Below, piece by piece: positions 1 to 10,419 of a stretch of DNA of 64,000 nt. Position 1 is the stretch's first letter. Each line of letters begins with the position of its first letter. The stretch covers positions 1 through 64,000 of the forward strand of contig WNNJ02002261.1 of the NCBI GenBank assembly GCA_012934845.2, in the 5' to 3' direction. Made by a program: the position numbers and the translations under genes. Under the pieces are notes generated by a model. The model worked only from the letters and a program-made list of their open reading frames with translations, was not told the origin of the DNA and searched no databases. The stretch is from Pomphorhynchus laevis. Taxonomy: Eukaryota; Acanthocephala; Palaeacanthocephala; Echinorhynchida; Pomphorhynchidae.

Positions 1-42
<42 letters not shown>
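1..42. repeat. TA dinucleotide microsatellite
   Basis: About twenty uninterrupted TA units open the window and run directly into the left arm of the foldback that follows. The array may extend beyond the left edge. Confidence 0.95.
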
Positions 43-43
<1 letters not shown>

Positions 44-234
44 TTAAGTAAGTGTTCGAATCGAGCATATTCTTCAGTCTGCAAACTCTCGTCACTCCTA
101 GACGGTCATGTGATAGCCGGCAGCCATCGTCAGTAAGATGAACTATCACACGCCGGCTATCACATGACCGTCTAGGAGTGACGAGAGTTTGCAGACTGAA
201 GAATATGCTCGATTCGAACACTTACTTAAAGATA
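39..234. repeat. Foldback (inverted repeat), 83-bp arms
   Basis: Positions 39-121 are the reverse complement of 152-234, with a 30-base loop (122-151). The arms match the part of the 353-bp tandem repeat of 53683-54787 that begins with TTCGAATCGAGCATATTC. The right arm continues into about 165 more bases of that repeat; the left arm stops at the TA array. The loop carries the CTGACGA side of the hammerhead-like motif described for that array (read on the minus strand), but the GAAAC side is absent here. A head-to-head foldback of this kind can arise by template switching during reverse transcription; that origin is inferred. Confidence 0.9.
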
Positions 235-480
235 CGGAAAGAATTGCTATTCGCAATCTCGAGCAATACCGATTCAAACGAAACTCTTATGATTACATAG
301 AAAGAATTGATCCACTCAATCTCGGTTTCTTACAGTTAAGCATCCGAAAGTTTGATCCTCTGGTTGAAAGAAAAACTTCGTTTACGTTTCGCACCTAAGG
401 CTTCTTCAGAACAATATTGTAAATATTTATATTCAAGACAATTTTATAAATATCGGTTTGGAAGATCTCACCTGAGGGCT
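189..480 (+). other. Repeat-derived open frame, pLTR-like segment
   Basis: An open frame of about 69 codons (189-398) runs from the right foldback arm. It contains the peptide ERIAIRNLEQYRFKRNS and then IERIDPLNLGFL. The same peptide, with changes and stops, is encoded on the minus strand of each unit of the tandem array at 53683-54787, so this is repeat sequence and not a host gene. The match to that array ends near position 363. The frame might be the N-terminal part of a Penelope-like ORF, since PLE terminal repeats often overlap coding sequence; I do not recognise the peptide, and this remains a guess. Confidence 0.45.
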
Positions 481-2390
481 TTGCCTAATTACTATATATA
501 ATTTTGTACTGGAGAACACATGTGTTCTGGATCCATGTCGGACCAATTGTATATTAGTTTATTATTAGTATATTATTTATGTTAGAACACGCAAATCAAA
601 AAGCAAAATTTTATTAACAACGTTTTCCCGTAGCTTTTTCAATTAACAGAAACGCATTCAAAAATCTACTTATTTATAGAGGTCGACACCCTTTGCTCGG
701 AAGAATTTACGTTGGTTTTATTTCAAAATTCTTCCATTTGTAAATATGATTTCTCTTCTGACCTTTATTCATCATTTGTCCAATCGTTTTGAGCTCAAAC
801 TTTATCCATGTGTTTATGTTGATAAATTTAGATTTTAAGAGAGTATATGATAGGCATTTATGAGGTTTATCATGCTGGAGACAATGTTCTACTGCCGCTT
901 TGCATGTAGTATGGTTTTTATTCATGTCATACCACCTAGTTGTTTTTCTTTTGTCTAGGCTACTTTCCGTTGCCCCTACGTATTGTAGTCAGCATTCGTG
1001 GCATGCTGCTACGTATACTACGTTTTCAGTTTTACAGTTGAGATGTTCATCAATTCTGTAATCTAGTTTTATTCTTAAACTTTTTATTTTAGATTGTGTG
1101 CTCATTAGATGACAACATTTACATCTTTTGTCTCCGCAAGGACTTCCATTTTCGTTAAAGCTACTATTTGTTCTCGCTCTGTTTGCTGATAACATTCTTT
1201 GTAGTGTTTTATTAATATTAAATACAATACGGAGTTCCACATCAATAACAACGTCATATTGAAGTTTTACATTAGCGAGAATATTTTTCAAGACTGTAGG
1301 AAGAGATTTTAAAGCCGGATGGTATGGGATACAGCTTGCAGTTTTATTCTAGATTCCTGTGAAGGCCTTTGTGAATTGTGTGATCTATTGATTTGTGTAT
1401 ATATTAATTGTTTTTGATATCCTCTATGCAGCAGATCTATGGTTAACACACCTGTACATTCTACTTTTTCTGCACGTGTGCTACATATTTTTTATATTCG
1501 CCTTATTTTATTAAAAATTACTGCCTTCTTAATTGATTTTGGATGGCAGCTATTATAATGCAAGTATCCCGCTATGGACGATCATTTTTATACAGAGTTG
1601 TTCCATATACATTATCTGTTTTCAATTACTGTACATCAAGAAAGTGTGGAGTTGTACTTATATCAATCGTAAATGTTAGGGATTATATGCTGTTCATATG
1701 ACTGAGAAATCTTGCGAGCTTTGTTTTTCCTTTATCTTATATTACACATATATCATCTATGTAACCCCACCATTTGGTTGGGAGATTCTCTACTTCTAAA
1801 ATAAGTTTTTCTTCAAGCCAATTCATGTATAAAATAGCAAAAATCGGTGCGACAGTTGTCTCCATCGCTGTACCATTTCTCTGTATATAAACACCTTTAT
1901 TTAATTTAAATATATTATGGTACATCGTTAAATTCAAAGATTCACAGATAAATTCAACTTCCTGTATTTCAAATTGTTGTTCAGCCAATAAATACCTAGT
2001 TCCTTCGTCAGTAGGAATGCTCGTGTCGAGCGATTCGACATCAATTGTTAGTAATATTGTATGGCCGTTATATATTGTTTAGCGTCATTGAATTGATTCG
2101 GTTAATCAGAAGTATTCTTGATATGTGAAGAGACAATTAAAAGCAATTCCTTGAGTTTATCATATTTCGGATATTTTTTCCATTACTGTTTCTATGCTAT
2201 TGACAATTAGACGCCCAGGACAAGGCTGTATGTTTTTGTGAGTTTTAGGAAGCATTTAAACTTTCCTGGTTCAGTGTGATTTGCTAAAGGTTCAGCAGCG
2301 TGATATGGTGCGAAAAATGTGCCGACTTTGCAGCCATTAATTTTGAAATTCAATAAATCATATATTGCAAAAAAATAAGACGAAACGAAC
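480..2390 (-). mobile_element. Penelope-like element copy 1, partial (RT + GIY-YIG)
   Basis: Read on the minus strand from about 2390 down, the translation shows PLE reverse transcriptase landmarks: a PCPGRLIVN block, a DVESLDTSIP-like block, then an open stretch (1988-1737) with GTAMETTVAPIFAILYMNWLEE and the YIDDI catalytic box. Next come a linker open at 1291-989, with a Cys-rich segment (CGDKRCKCCH) and VVYVAACHEC, and then QYVGATESSLDKR, the GIY-YIG endonuclease. The nuclease domain ends near 707. A possible degenerate tail motif (GGGAAAACGTT) lies near 632. PLEs use an RT related to telomerase together with this nuclease. The N-terminus is missing and the frame is interrupted several times, so the copy is dead. 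It lies just upstream of the ANP32 exons and may sit inside one of that gene's introns. Confidence 0.85.
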
Positions 2391-2999
2391 TACACTTGAT
2401 TTTGAACAATCTTTCAGCGTGTCTGATTGTAATCTGTTCTTGCAGATATTTATCAGAACCCCAAAAGTGATTTTCTAGTGTCTGATTGTAACAAATGATT
2501 ACGAATGCAAATATTCGAAACGGACTTATCTAGTGCATATCACGTAACTGAGAAGGTACTTGATCTTAAGAAATTTATGCAAATCTTGAAAATTGTACGT
2601 TTATTCTGTATTATGTTTAAAGTTTATTTTTATTTCTGTGTCTGAATGAAATGCAAATCTGATAATAAATTTAATAGTAAATAGTCTAATAGCCTAAAAT
2701 TCTATTCATTAATTTATTACAAACCATGACTTATAGTGGTTTTAGCTTAAGTAATATGTAAGCATAAATTGCGACGTAGTATTAAAATCATATTGAAAAA
2801 ATCTTGTTAATTTATGTAATTTATAAAGAAGGTGAAACAACTGGTCAAGATATACAATTTACTGACACAATCTTTTTTTTTATTATATTGACAAGGAATT
2901 CCTGTTTATTACTACAAACTTAATGGATTCGTTTTCTTAAATTTAATTAGTTACTAATAATTGCAATAATGTTGTTTATTTTGTTATTTTTTTATCTAG
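2391..2999. other. AT-rich spacer, probably intron of ANP32-like gene
   Basis: No open frame of interest was found on either strand. The segment ends in a pyrimidine-rich tract and a TTTATCTAG acceptor at 2999, directly before the first visible ANP32-like exon. I saw no leucine-rich-repeat coding sequence here, so the earlier exons probably lie left of the window. Confidence 0.5.
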
Positions 3000-3168
3000 A
3001 AAGGTTTGGAACATCTGGTAAGCTTGGATTTGTACAATTGTGAGATTACTCTGATGAAAGACTATAGAGATATATTATTCTCACTACTTCCAAAGCTGCA
3101 TGTTCTTGACGGCTGGGATAATATGGATAAGGAAGTAGATGAAAGCGGTGAAGATTCGATAGATTCAG
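3000..3168 (+). CDS. ANP32: ANP32-like acidic nuclear phosphoprotein, internal exon
   Basis: The exon encodes KGLEHLVSLDLYNCEIT, then DYRDILFSLLPKLHVLDGWD and an acidic start (DKEVDESGEDSIDS). This matches the last leucine-rich repeat and LRR cap of ANP32 proteins (human [20 protein letters not shown], then LLPQLTYLDGYD). ANP32 proteins are small nuclear and cytoplasmic LRR proteins with a long acidic tail; they bind histones, inhibit PP2A and take part in mRNA transport. The exon follows a TTTATCTAG acceptor in phase 0. Its end is placed after the G at 3168 because that base joins the next exon in phase 1 to give a GAA codon; this requires a GC donor (CAG/GCAAGC). Reading on instead meets a stop at 3207. 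Exons for the first repeats are not in the window. Confidence 0.85.
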
Positions 3169-3277
3169 GCAAGCCACCAACCTTAATTGTTTCAGTTTTT
3201 AACAAATAAATTTATCAATTGATAAATATTCCAGATTTTATTGGATTTTAAAGTTAACAGTACGATTTAATCGTCTA

Positions 3278-3360
3278 TGCGACGCACCAATGGCACAACG
3301 CGTGCCATTGGCGAAACGTTTTTATTTAATGAATGGCACAGGTTCAAACCCCACTGAATG
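3278..3360 (+). repeat. Hairpin plus GAAACGTT, PLE-tail/hammerhead-like remnant
   Basis: CCAATGGCAC (3287-3296) pairs perfectly with GTGCCATTGG (3302-3311) across the loop AACGC, and CGAAACGTT follows. PLE 3' ends and hammerhead ribozymes show the same order: stem II, GAAAC, palindromic ACGT. The first core box is degenerate: GCGACGC stands where CUGANGA would be. A tRNA-like B box (GGTTCAAACCCC) follows at about 3352. A short retroelement end is likely; ribozyme activity is doubtful. Confidence 0.4.
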
Positions 3361-4059
3361 TTTTATTTATTTTGATTTTTCCCAAGTGAAAAGTTTTATC
3401 CTGTGAAAATTCAAGAAGAAACAATTGAAATTGGTCTATCTATACAAAACCTACCTTTGAATGAATATGCTACATTTTTAAAAATATCTCAAAAGAATGA
3501 ATAGAGCTCGTGCAAAAAAATTGCCGTGTTTGGCAAAACACAATGCAAGCTAATATTCTAATATTATTACTTATGTTCTAATAAAAATCTTTGATAATAA
3601 TTCAAATACGAAAGAATTTCCATATGATCCAAATTTTTCGACATAGCAAAGGTTCTCTTTATAGCCGATTCGGCTTGTAATGTCTTATATACTGATCATA
3701 CAACAGAAACTGTGCCATTAAACGTATTTCGTCAATGGCATAGTTAATAAATCTTTTACCTATGGCGCGTGTAAACTTTTAATTAACTTTGGTTTATTAA
3801 CTCGCTAATATCTGTGTCACTAAATATTTTTATTCTTTATTTGTAATTAACTAATTTAATATGATAATATTACATTACTAAAAGTTTAAGTTTTAAGTTT
3901 AGGAAAGTGGTCATTCTGATATTATTACAGGCTAATATTAAAATACACAATATAGATGGCATTGATAGCGAAGATTGTTTTCAACAAAATATACAGGATT
4001 TACAACAAAGATACAGGATTTAGGTAAATTTACAGATATATATATACTGAATAGTTGCT

Positions 4060-4440
4060 AGGTCACACAAAGTGGATTTCGCGATGAAAACCAGCTACAG
4101 AATCCTTCATTCATGACTTCTAATTGAATATACACTGACTACTAGCGGCACCATTTCCATAGCCGTTTTCGTTTCGCCCGCTTTCTGCCACATATTGGGG
4201 GCTTGGGCTCATCAGTAGCCCGGCCCTACCAATCAGCTAGGCTTCGAATCCAGGATTATCAGATTTCACACAGAATATGAAACCTTACATCATGATCTAC
4301 AGAAACCACATTGTCCGAGATGCTCTCTGTCATGCTTATCATAGATTCTTTAGTTTGAGATCATGGCAATCGATTGAAATCGGGACTGGTGATCCTGTGA
4401 TGGATTATATATAGATTATATATTATAATTATATATTATA
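4060..4440 (-). repeat. tRNA-headed SINE with hammerhead ribozyme core
   Basis: On the minus strand a tRNA-like segment has a B-box-like GGATTCGAAGCC and an A-box-like TAGCTGATTGGTAGGGC. A hammerhead core follows: CTGATGA (4215-4209), GCCC (4208-4205), a 25-base loop, GGGC (4179-4176), GAAAC (4175-4171). The tail contains GAAGGATTCTGTAGCTGG and GCGAAATCCACTTTGTGTGA. Tail and head segments recur at 45215-45350 and 63520-63920. A pol III promoter next to a hammerhead resembles the schistosome Sm-alpha family (established knowledge), but membership is not shown here. The cleavage-site side reads CGGC where CGUC would be expected, so this copy may be inactive. Confidence 0.65.
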
Positions 4441-4748
4441 TATAACTTAACGTTTAGGAAAGTGGTCATTCTGATATTATTGCAGGCTTATACTAAAATA
4501 GTATTATTTTAATACTTAAATAATACTAAATAGATAACGTAGATTGTTTATATATACATATATTTATATATTTATAAAATATATTTTATTATATGATGTA
4601 TATATACATCCTAAACTTAAATTCCTAAACTTAAACTCTTATAATTTCGATTAATATGTTGATCATATTAGTAATTATTAGAAATTACTTTTTATTTACT
4701 TATTTGATTTCTTAATTTGCTAATTTTTAATAATTTTTATATATTTAG

Positions 4749-4924
4749 AAGAGTCAGTTGATGAGGAATGTAGTTCTGAAGAAGATGAAGGAGACGCTGA
4801 TTCTGAAGAAGCTGAGAGTGACGGTGATGATTTATCTTCAGTAGAAGATGATATTTCTAATGGTATTGATGCTTCTTTGTTTGATAAAAATGATGCGAAA
4901 AATGAGAGTTCTATAGAGGCCAAG
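4749..4924 (+). CDS. ANP32: ANP32-like gene, acidic-tail exon
   Basis: After a TATATATTTAG acceptor, the exon gives (G)AA-GAG: ESVDEECSSEEDEGDADSEE, then AESDGDDLSSVEDDISNG and ending ...SSIEAK. The Glu/Asp/Ser-rich low-complexity run is the hallmark acidic tail of ANP32 proteins. The reading frame enters in phase 1 from the previous exon and leaves in phase 0 at AAG/GTACAT, a normal GT donor. Confidence 0.85.
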
Positions 4925-6841
4925 GTACATTGTATTTTATTTCTTTCAGCACAATTCTTTAATAAATCACAATTTCACTTAAAATCGGATCAGTATTACT
5001 ATTTCTATTTGTTATTACATTTGGGTATTTACAAAGTAGTCATTAGTAGTCCACACACATCAAAAGTTACATCAATGTTTGACGAAAATTCAAATTAAGT
5101 GATTTTTAAAAAGATATTTGCTGATATCTACAAATAATTTATCTTAATTTTACTTATTTAAACAATCAAATATTTAAAAATGAATATCTTCATTTTATTA
5201 TTTTTTCATAAGTCCATTGGATCAAGTTAAAAAAATTGAAATTTAAAATAAAAGTGATTTTTATGAATTGACTAATAAATAACAGCGTTGTATCAGAATA
5301 AGAATTAGAGGTCATCAAGAGGATGACCTCTAAGATGGGGTCATTGTATTTAAGATGATAACTTAGTAACCGAAGAGTATTTAATATTCAATCACCTAAT
5401 ATATACGACTATACGTTGAATATATTATATATATTCAATGTATGTTTATGTAGGCAAATGAGGTTGCATTTCCCAACATAAGATAGGTATTAACCTGATT
5501 TAGCACTAGACGTTCGAAGAGTTTTGATAAGTCAAATCAGTTAACTGAGTCTACGTATTTAATATAATTATAAACTAAACAAAACATAATAATACTAAAT
5601 CAAAATTTAATAATTAAATAATAAAATTAATAATTGTTTTTAGATTTTCTATAATTTAAATCAAGTTAAAAAAATTGAAATTTAAAATAAACATATTAAA
5701 TAGGTAATTACATAGAATCAAGCACTTGGTAAAACAGATCATTCAGGCGGTGGTAACCACTCTATATTTTCGGTTGAACAAATAATCAAATATGTTGTTC
5801 AGAAAATGGCAGGATTCTAACATAACAGGAACTTACGTTAGGCTTTTGCTATAAGTCACTAAAGAAACTTAAAGGAAGTAGAAAAATCTATATCCATTCA
5901 TGTTCACTGCTTAGAATCAAAAAAATATACTCAAATTCAAGTTATCACGAAAAAGATATTAAGAGATTAACAACAGATTTACTTACAAGGGCTACAAAGT
6001 TAGACATTTAGTGGCAGATTAAACTTGTCAGGAAAATGACAATATATGTGTGGAACATGTCGAGAACGAATGAAACAACAAGATAAAATGTTCGCATATT
6101 ACCTGCACTTAAGACATCAAATCAGCTAACTGAGTCTACGTATTTAATATAATTATAAAATAAACAAAACATAATAATGCTAAATCAAAATTTAATAATT
6201 AAATAATAAAATTAATAATTGTTTTTAGATTTTTTTAAATCAACTTAAAATAAAAAATTGAAATTTAAAATAAACGTTTTTTTATGAATTGACTAATAAA
6301 TAACAGACGTTGTATCAAAATAATGATTAGAAGTCATCAGGAGGAACTGCTATGCTATCAGGTTTCGGCCCTTAACTCCTCTATCCAACATAGCAGCGTG
6401 GCCAAATACATGTTAATGATGTATTTCCTCTGATTAAATTTGATTATATAGTATCTTATTCTAATACAAAGTATATTATTTACTATCCATCCATAAAGAT
6501 TTTTTTATGTATGATAAATCCATATTTTTTACGGATGATCTTCATTAATTTGTTTGTTTTTTTTGTGAATTTTAAGTTAAAGTTACAACTAACTTTCTCA
6601 TAGTACAATTAATTGTAAAAATCCAAATAAATAGTTTTGAATTAATAAATAATAATTTATTATAAAAATTAACTCTAAAATAAAATATACATTTTTTAAG
6701 ATGTCGATTTTATTATGCATTTCTGACAATTATCAAAATAAAATTAGACCAATTATATCTCCTCGTTTTTAGACAATGTATTGATTATAAATCTTTTTCG
6801 GTTAATCGATTATCAAAATGCACTTTAAGTACTTCTTTTAG
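4925..6841 (+). other. Last intron of ANP32-like gene, with repeat family M copies
   Basis: A 1.9-kb intron, GT donor at 4925 and TTTTAG acceptor at 6841. It holds copies of an AT-rich interspersed repeat (called M here): second half at 5222-5345, first half at 5535-5705, and a near-full copy at 6113-6352. The 5222 copy ends in a short palindrome, AGAGGTCATC...GATGACCTCT (5307-5331). No coding potential was seen; the open frame starting at 4877 is an extension of the acidic exon region in another frame. Confidence 0.65.
6113..6352 (+). repeat. Interspersed repeat M, longest copy
   Basis: The copy starts near AACTGAGTCTACGTATTTAA and ends with GAATTGACTAATAAATAACA and a GTCATCAGGAGGAACTG segment. 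Related copies, often half-length, lie near 5222, 5535, 9830-10140, 13560-13740, 38860-38960, 41560-41710 and 44445-44645. There is no coding capacity and no obvious terminal inverted repeat. Class unknown: a SINE-, MITE- or solo-terminal-type repeat are all possible. Confidence 0.6.
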
Positions 6842-6913
6842 AATAAAGGTGACTCAAGAAAACGGCAGGATGACGATTGCGAGGAAACTATAGGCAAGCG
6901 TAAAAAACTATGA
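6842..6913 (+). CDS. ANP32: ANP32-like gene, terminal exon with basic NLS
   Basis: After CTTCTTTTAG, the exon reads NKGDSRKRQDDDCEET and then IGKRKKL before a TGA stop, joining the previous exon in phase 0. ANP32 proteins end in a basic nuclear localisation signal after the acidic tail (KRKR in human ANP32A), so the KRKK and SRKRQ clusters fit in both place and kind. This short exon was found from splice phase and composition. It completes the C-terminus of the gene. Confidence 0.75.
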   Translation, partial: NKGDSRKRQDDDCEETIGKRKKL

Positions 6914-9900
6914 CTGACAAGTATTTATTAAACTGTTCTGTATAAAAAAAGTCTTTTAATCTATTTCTTTTTATGTAAAAGATAAATATTCCGTTATGTT
7001 TCAGCAGCCTTAAATATCAACGAAGCTAATTGTTAAACTAATTTTATAAAATAAGTGGATATTTAACATACTTTGTGTTAGAACGAAAATTGTGGGTATT
7101 TGTATAAAACTATAATGTTTAATCTTTTTATCTTCTCGAATATAACTGTAGGAATGAATACACCTATAAAAATATCATGTATTTCTTATGTAGTTTTGTA
7201 ATTTAATATCTAATAATTACACTTATTATTTAAAAATGGTTATCTTAATTTTATTAGTTTTCTCAAGTCCCTTGGATTCTTATTGATATTAAGTTAAAAT
7301 TTTAAGCATTATCACAACATTAAATTCTTTAATGTTGTGAAATTTTTATTAAAATTCTTTGAACAAATCGAAATATTTCTAACTAACTTCTTAGTTTATT
7401 GACAGAGAAACAAGCTATTGATATAACTGTGAAACGAGATTTAATATGATTAGTAACATATACAGGTCAGAGGAATATATTTACTTCAACGCATAGTGTT
7501 ATATTATAATATGCATAATTAAATTTAATTTTTAATAATTGAATAATTAACATTATTTAATTAATTTAATTTAAAATTAATTAAATTAATCTTTATTTAA
7601 TCTCTAATTAAATTAATCTTATTCATAATTTAATATTCAATGCAATTCTTCCGTGTCACTATTTAATGCTTCTCATTTTATAATGTAAACGAAATATATT
7701 CTAATAAAAGCATTATGAAATGGCAGTGATATGAATAACTGTGAAACGAGATTTAATATGATTAGTAGCATATACAGGTCAGAGGAATATATTTACTTCA
7801 ACGCATAGTGTTATATTAAAATATGCATAATTAAATTCAATATTTTGATATTTTGATATTTTGATATTTAATATTTTGTATATTATAATATTTTAACATA
7901 TTTCATATTTAACATTTTTATATTTTAACATTTTGCATTTTAACATTACTCTTATTATCGTTTTATTAAAAGTAATGCATTTATTGTAATACTAATTTTA
8001 TATCAACGGAATGAAATGTTAACGACAGACAAGAAAATTGTCATAAATGTATTGATTTGTGGAGCTGTTAATCCTAGATATCTTGGTCTTTAAGATCATT
8101 TATTAGTAAGCGGATTTCAATATTCACTGATCGGAAATGGATTACTTCAAAAAATACACAATTAGCTTGTATTTACTCACGCTGCTACATTAGATAAAAA
8201 CAGTGAAGGAAATATAATAGCAAGGCAGTTTCTCCTTGTGATTTTTTTACCTTAATTCTAATACTTTATTAACTATACATTTATCTATTTATAAAATACT
8301 AGGCTAGTATTAATACGCAATTATCAGTACTTTACACATACAATTACTTCAATTAATAATCGTAAATCCACAATATACTTTGATATTTTAATTTTCAATG
8401 CAATTCTTCCGTGTCACTATTCAATGCTTCTCATTTTATAATGTAAACGCAATATATTCTAATAAAAGCATTATGAAATGGCAGTAATACCACTCTTAAA
8501 TATGTACAATTCATATTTTAATACTCAAATATGTACAATAAAGCATATTGATGGTTTTAATGCTTATTACAGTTTATTTAATTCATTCGAATTATTTATA
8601 GAATTTTTACGGAAACTACAAAACTATTATAATTATTTTTATATTTTATATTTTATACACCTTCGAAATGACAAATATTTCTATATTTTGACTAATTATA
8701 AAAGCATTAATCTTTTTTTATAAAAACATTTAGTTTCAATTGCAAAATCTTGCGCTGTTTACATAAAAGTAGTAAAAATATTGTAATTAAACTGTTAACC
8801 TGTCGAAATGAAAAAAGTGTTTTTCGTTCAAAATAAATTGAATGGTTTACTTGCAGCAATTATACAAAATTTTTGACATATAAATATTTAAAATCAAACT
8901 CTTGAAATATTTAAAATAATCACAAACTGAATCCTGCTTTATTTATAAATCAGGAATATTGACTTGATCCATAAAGCTAATATAAGCAACTCATATTAAT
9001 TGATTAAACGATTTTACAAAAATATGTGATTTTTCAAAATATTTATTTATTTTTAGATGTTTTAATATCTTTATTCTGGTGTAATTTTATCCACTAATCC
9101 TTTAAATATTGTAGACTTGAATTCATGTCTTTTTATCATTTTATTTCATGATGGTATTTTATTTTATTCTCTATTAGATTTTTTAATATCTTTATTCAGT
9201 GTAATTTTATCCACTAATCCTTTAAATATTGTAGACTTTAATTTATGTCTTTCTTCATGTTAGTTAATGCTGGTTTTATAGACATTATATGAAAAAAGTT
9301 TTCTTTATTATTGCAAGCTTTCAACACACAGTGTCCTTTATAAGAAAACTTTGAAAAGGTTTGCTTGAAAAAAGAAGCATCGTGTAACAAATCTGAGATA
9401 CGCAATTAAATGCAAAACTAACTGTAAAAGTAAAAATATAATATATTTTTGTGTTAGAGAGAAAGGATAAATTATCGTTGCTCAGATATACGCGCTAAAC
9501 GCATTGGAAAGGATGGAGCAGCGAATTATTGCATACATAATCCGGACCATAAAATATGAGAAATAATGTTAGAGACATCATTTAAGAGTGATGGTCAGCA
9601 CAAACAGCGTGAACAGTGTCATTTTCAAGCAAACAGTAAAAAATACTACTATTTATACCAGCAACTACGAAAGAAATATAAGATGTCATATTATCCTGTG
9701 ACGTCGATGCTTATTACAAAGAACAAAATCGACTAATATAGATTATACATTTACATGAAAGTGTTGAAGTAAAATTTATTCTAGTGTAATTTTATCCACT
9801 AATCCTTAGAAGAATACATTCGATAAGATAACTAAGATAACTACGTATTTTATACAATAAATAAATAAAAAAGAAGATAAATAATAAATGATTATATAAG

Positions 9901-10200
9901 ATTTTATATTGTAGACTTGAATTTATGTCCTTCTTCATATTAGTTAATGATGGTTTGATAAACATGATATGAAAAATAAATAATGAATAATAAATAAAGA
10001 CAAATAAATAATTATAAATAATAAATGATGATATAAGATTTTATACAATTTTTATTTATATCAAGTTAAAATTTAAAATCGAAATAATAATTAATAAAAA
10101 TATAATAATTAGTAATAATTAATAATGATTATTATTATAATTAATAACAAGAAAATTTATAACTGTTCTAGCAAATTACATTTGAGATCTAAAGTAAATA
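6914..10200. other. AT-rich intergenic region with duplicated segments
   Basis: No gene was recognised. Several local duplications are visible. A segment of about 112 bp with AACTGTGAAACGAGATTTAA occurs at 7421-7535 and 7732-7843. A segment of about 105 bp with GCAATTCTTCCGTGTCACTA occurs at 7630-7735 and 8387-8490. A segment with GTGTAATTTTATCCACTAAT occurs near 9080, 9200 and 9784. The open frame at 8478-8723 is low-complexity AT-rich sequence and probably not a gene. Repeat M-like sequence occupies about 9830-10140. Confidence 0.6.
7421..8490 (+). repeat. Interleaved direct repeats (112 bp and 105 bp)
   Basis: Unit A (CTGTGAAACGAGATTTAATA...) is at 7421-7535 and 7732-7843, offset about 312. 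Unit B (CAATGCAATTCTTCCGTGTC...) is at 7630-7735 and 8387-8490. The copies are over 90% alike by eye. The order A-B-A-...-B suggests one composite repeat that was duplicated and partly replaced. Confidence 0.75.
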
Positions 10201-10210
10201 CATATATAAA

Positions 10211-10311
10211 GGACTGCGTTTCAGAGGATAAATACTTAAAATATACAGACTGCGTTTCAGAGGACTGCGTTTCAGAGGACCGCGTTTCAGAGGACTGCGT
10301 TTCAGAGGACG
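10211..10311 (+). repeat. 15-bp tandem repeat upstream of RLE-LINE
   Basis: The unit GACTGCGTTTCAGAG occurs four times in exact register at 10248-10307 (one copy has GACCGC), with one earlier copy at 10212. It lies directly before the 5' UTR-like GC-richer segment of the RLE-LINE and may be part of that element's 5' end. Translated in one frame it gives CVSED repeats, probably without meaning. Confidence 0.85.
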
Positions 10312-10419
10312 TAAGGTCGTACACCCAGGGTACCTCCCGGGTTGAGCACTCGCGCGGAAGATTACAACTTACTTTGTGACACAAAGACAATCGAAACTAA
10401 CAATTGAACGTCGCCTTGT

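Larger units (their letters stand above)
3169..4748 (+). other. Intron of ANP32-like gene, repeat-bearing
   Basis: The intron has a GC donor (3169-3170) and an AG acceptor (4747-4748, after TATATATTT). It holds a perfect 10-bp hairpin followed by GAAACGTT (3287-3320), a tRNA-headed SINE in antisense orientation (4060-4440) and AT-rich filler. The segment AGGAAAGTGGTCATTCTGAT occurs twice (3901 and 4457), so part of the intron is duplicated. Confidence 0.6.

Noticed and set aside
4720-4923. Serine-rich protein on the minus strand
   Set aside because: It is the antisense shadow of the acidic ANP32 exon.
8478-8723. Open frame of 81 codons on the plus strand
   Set aside because: Composition is almost only F, Y, N, I and L from AT-rich DNA, it overlaps a direct repeat, and no motif is visible.
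10125-10379. CVSED-repeat peptide on the plus strand
   Set aside because: It is a translation of the 15-bp tandem repeat upstream of the LINE; no reason to think it is expressed.
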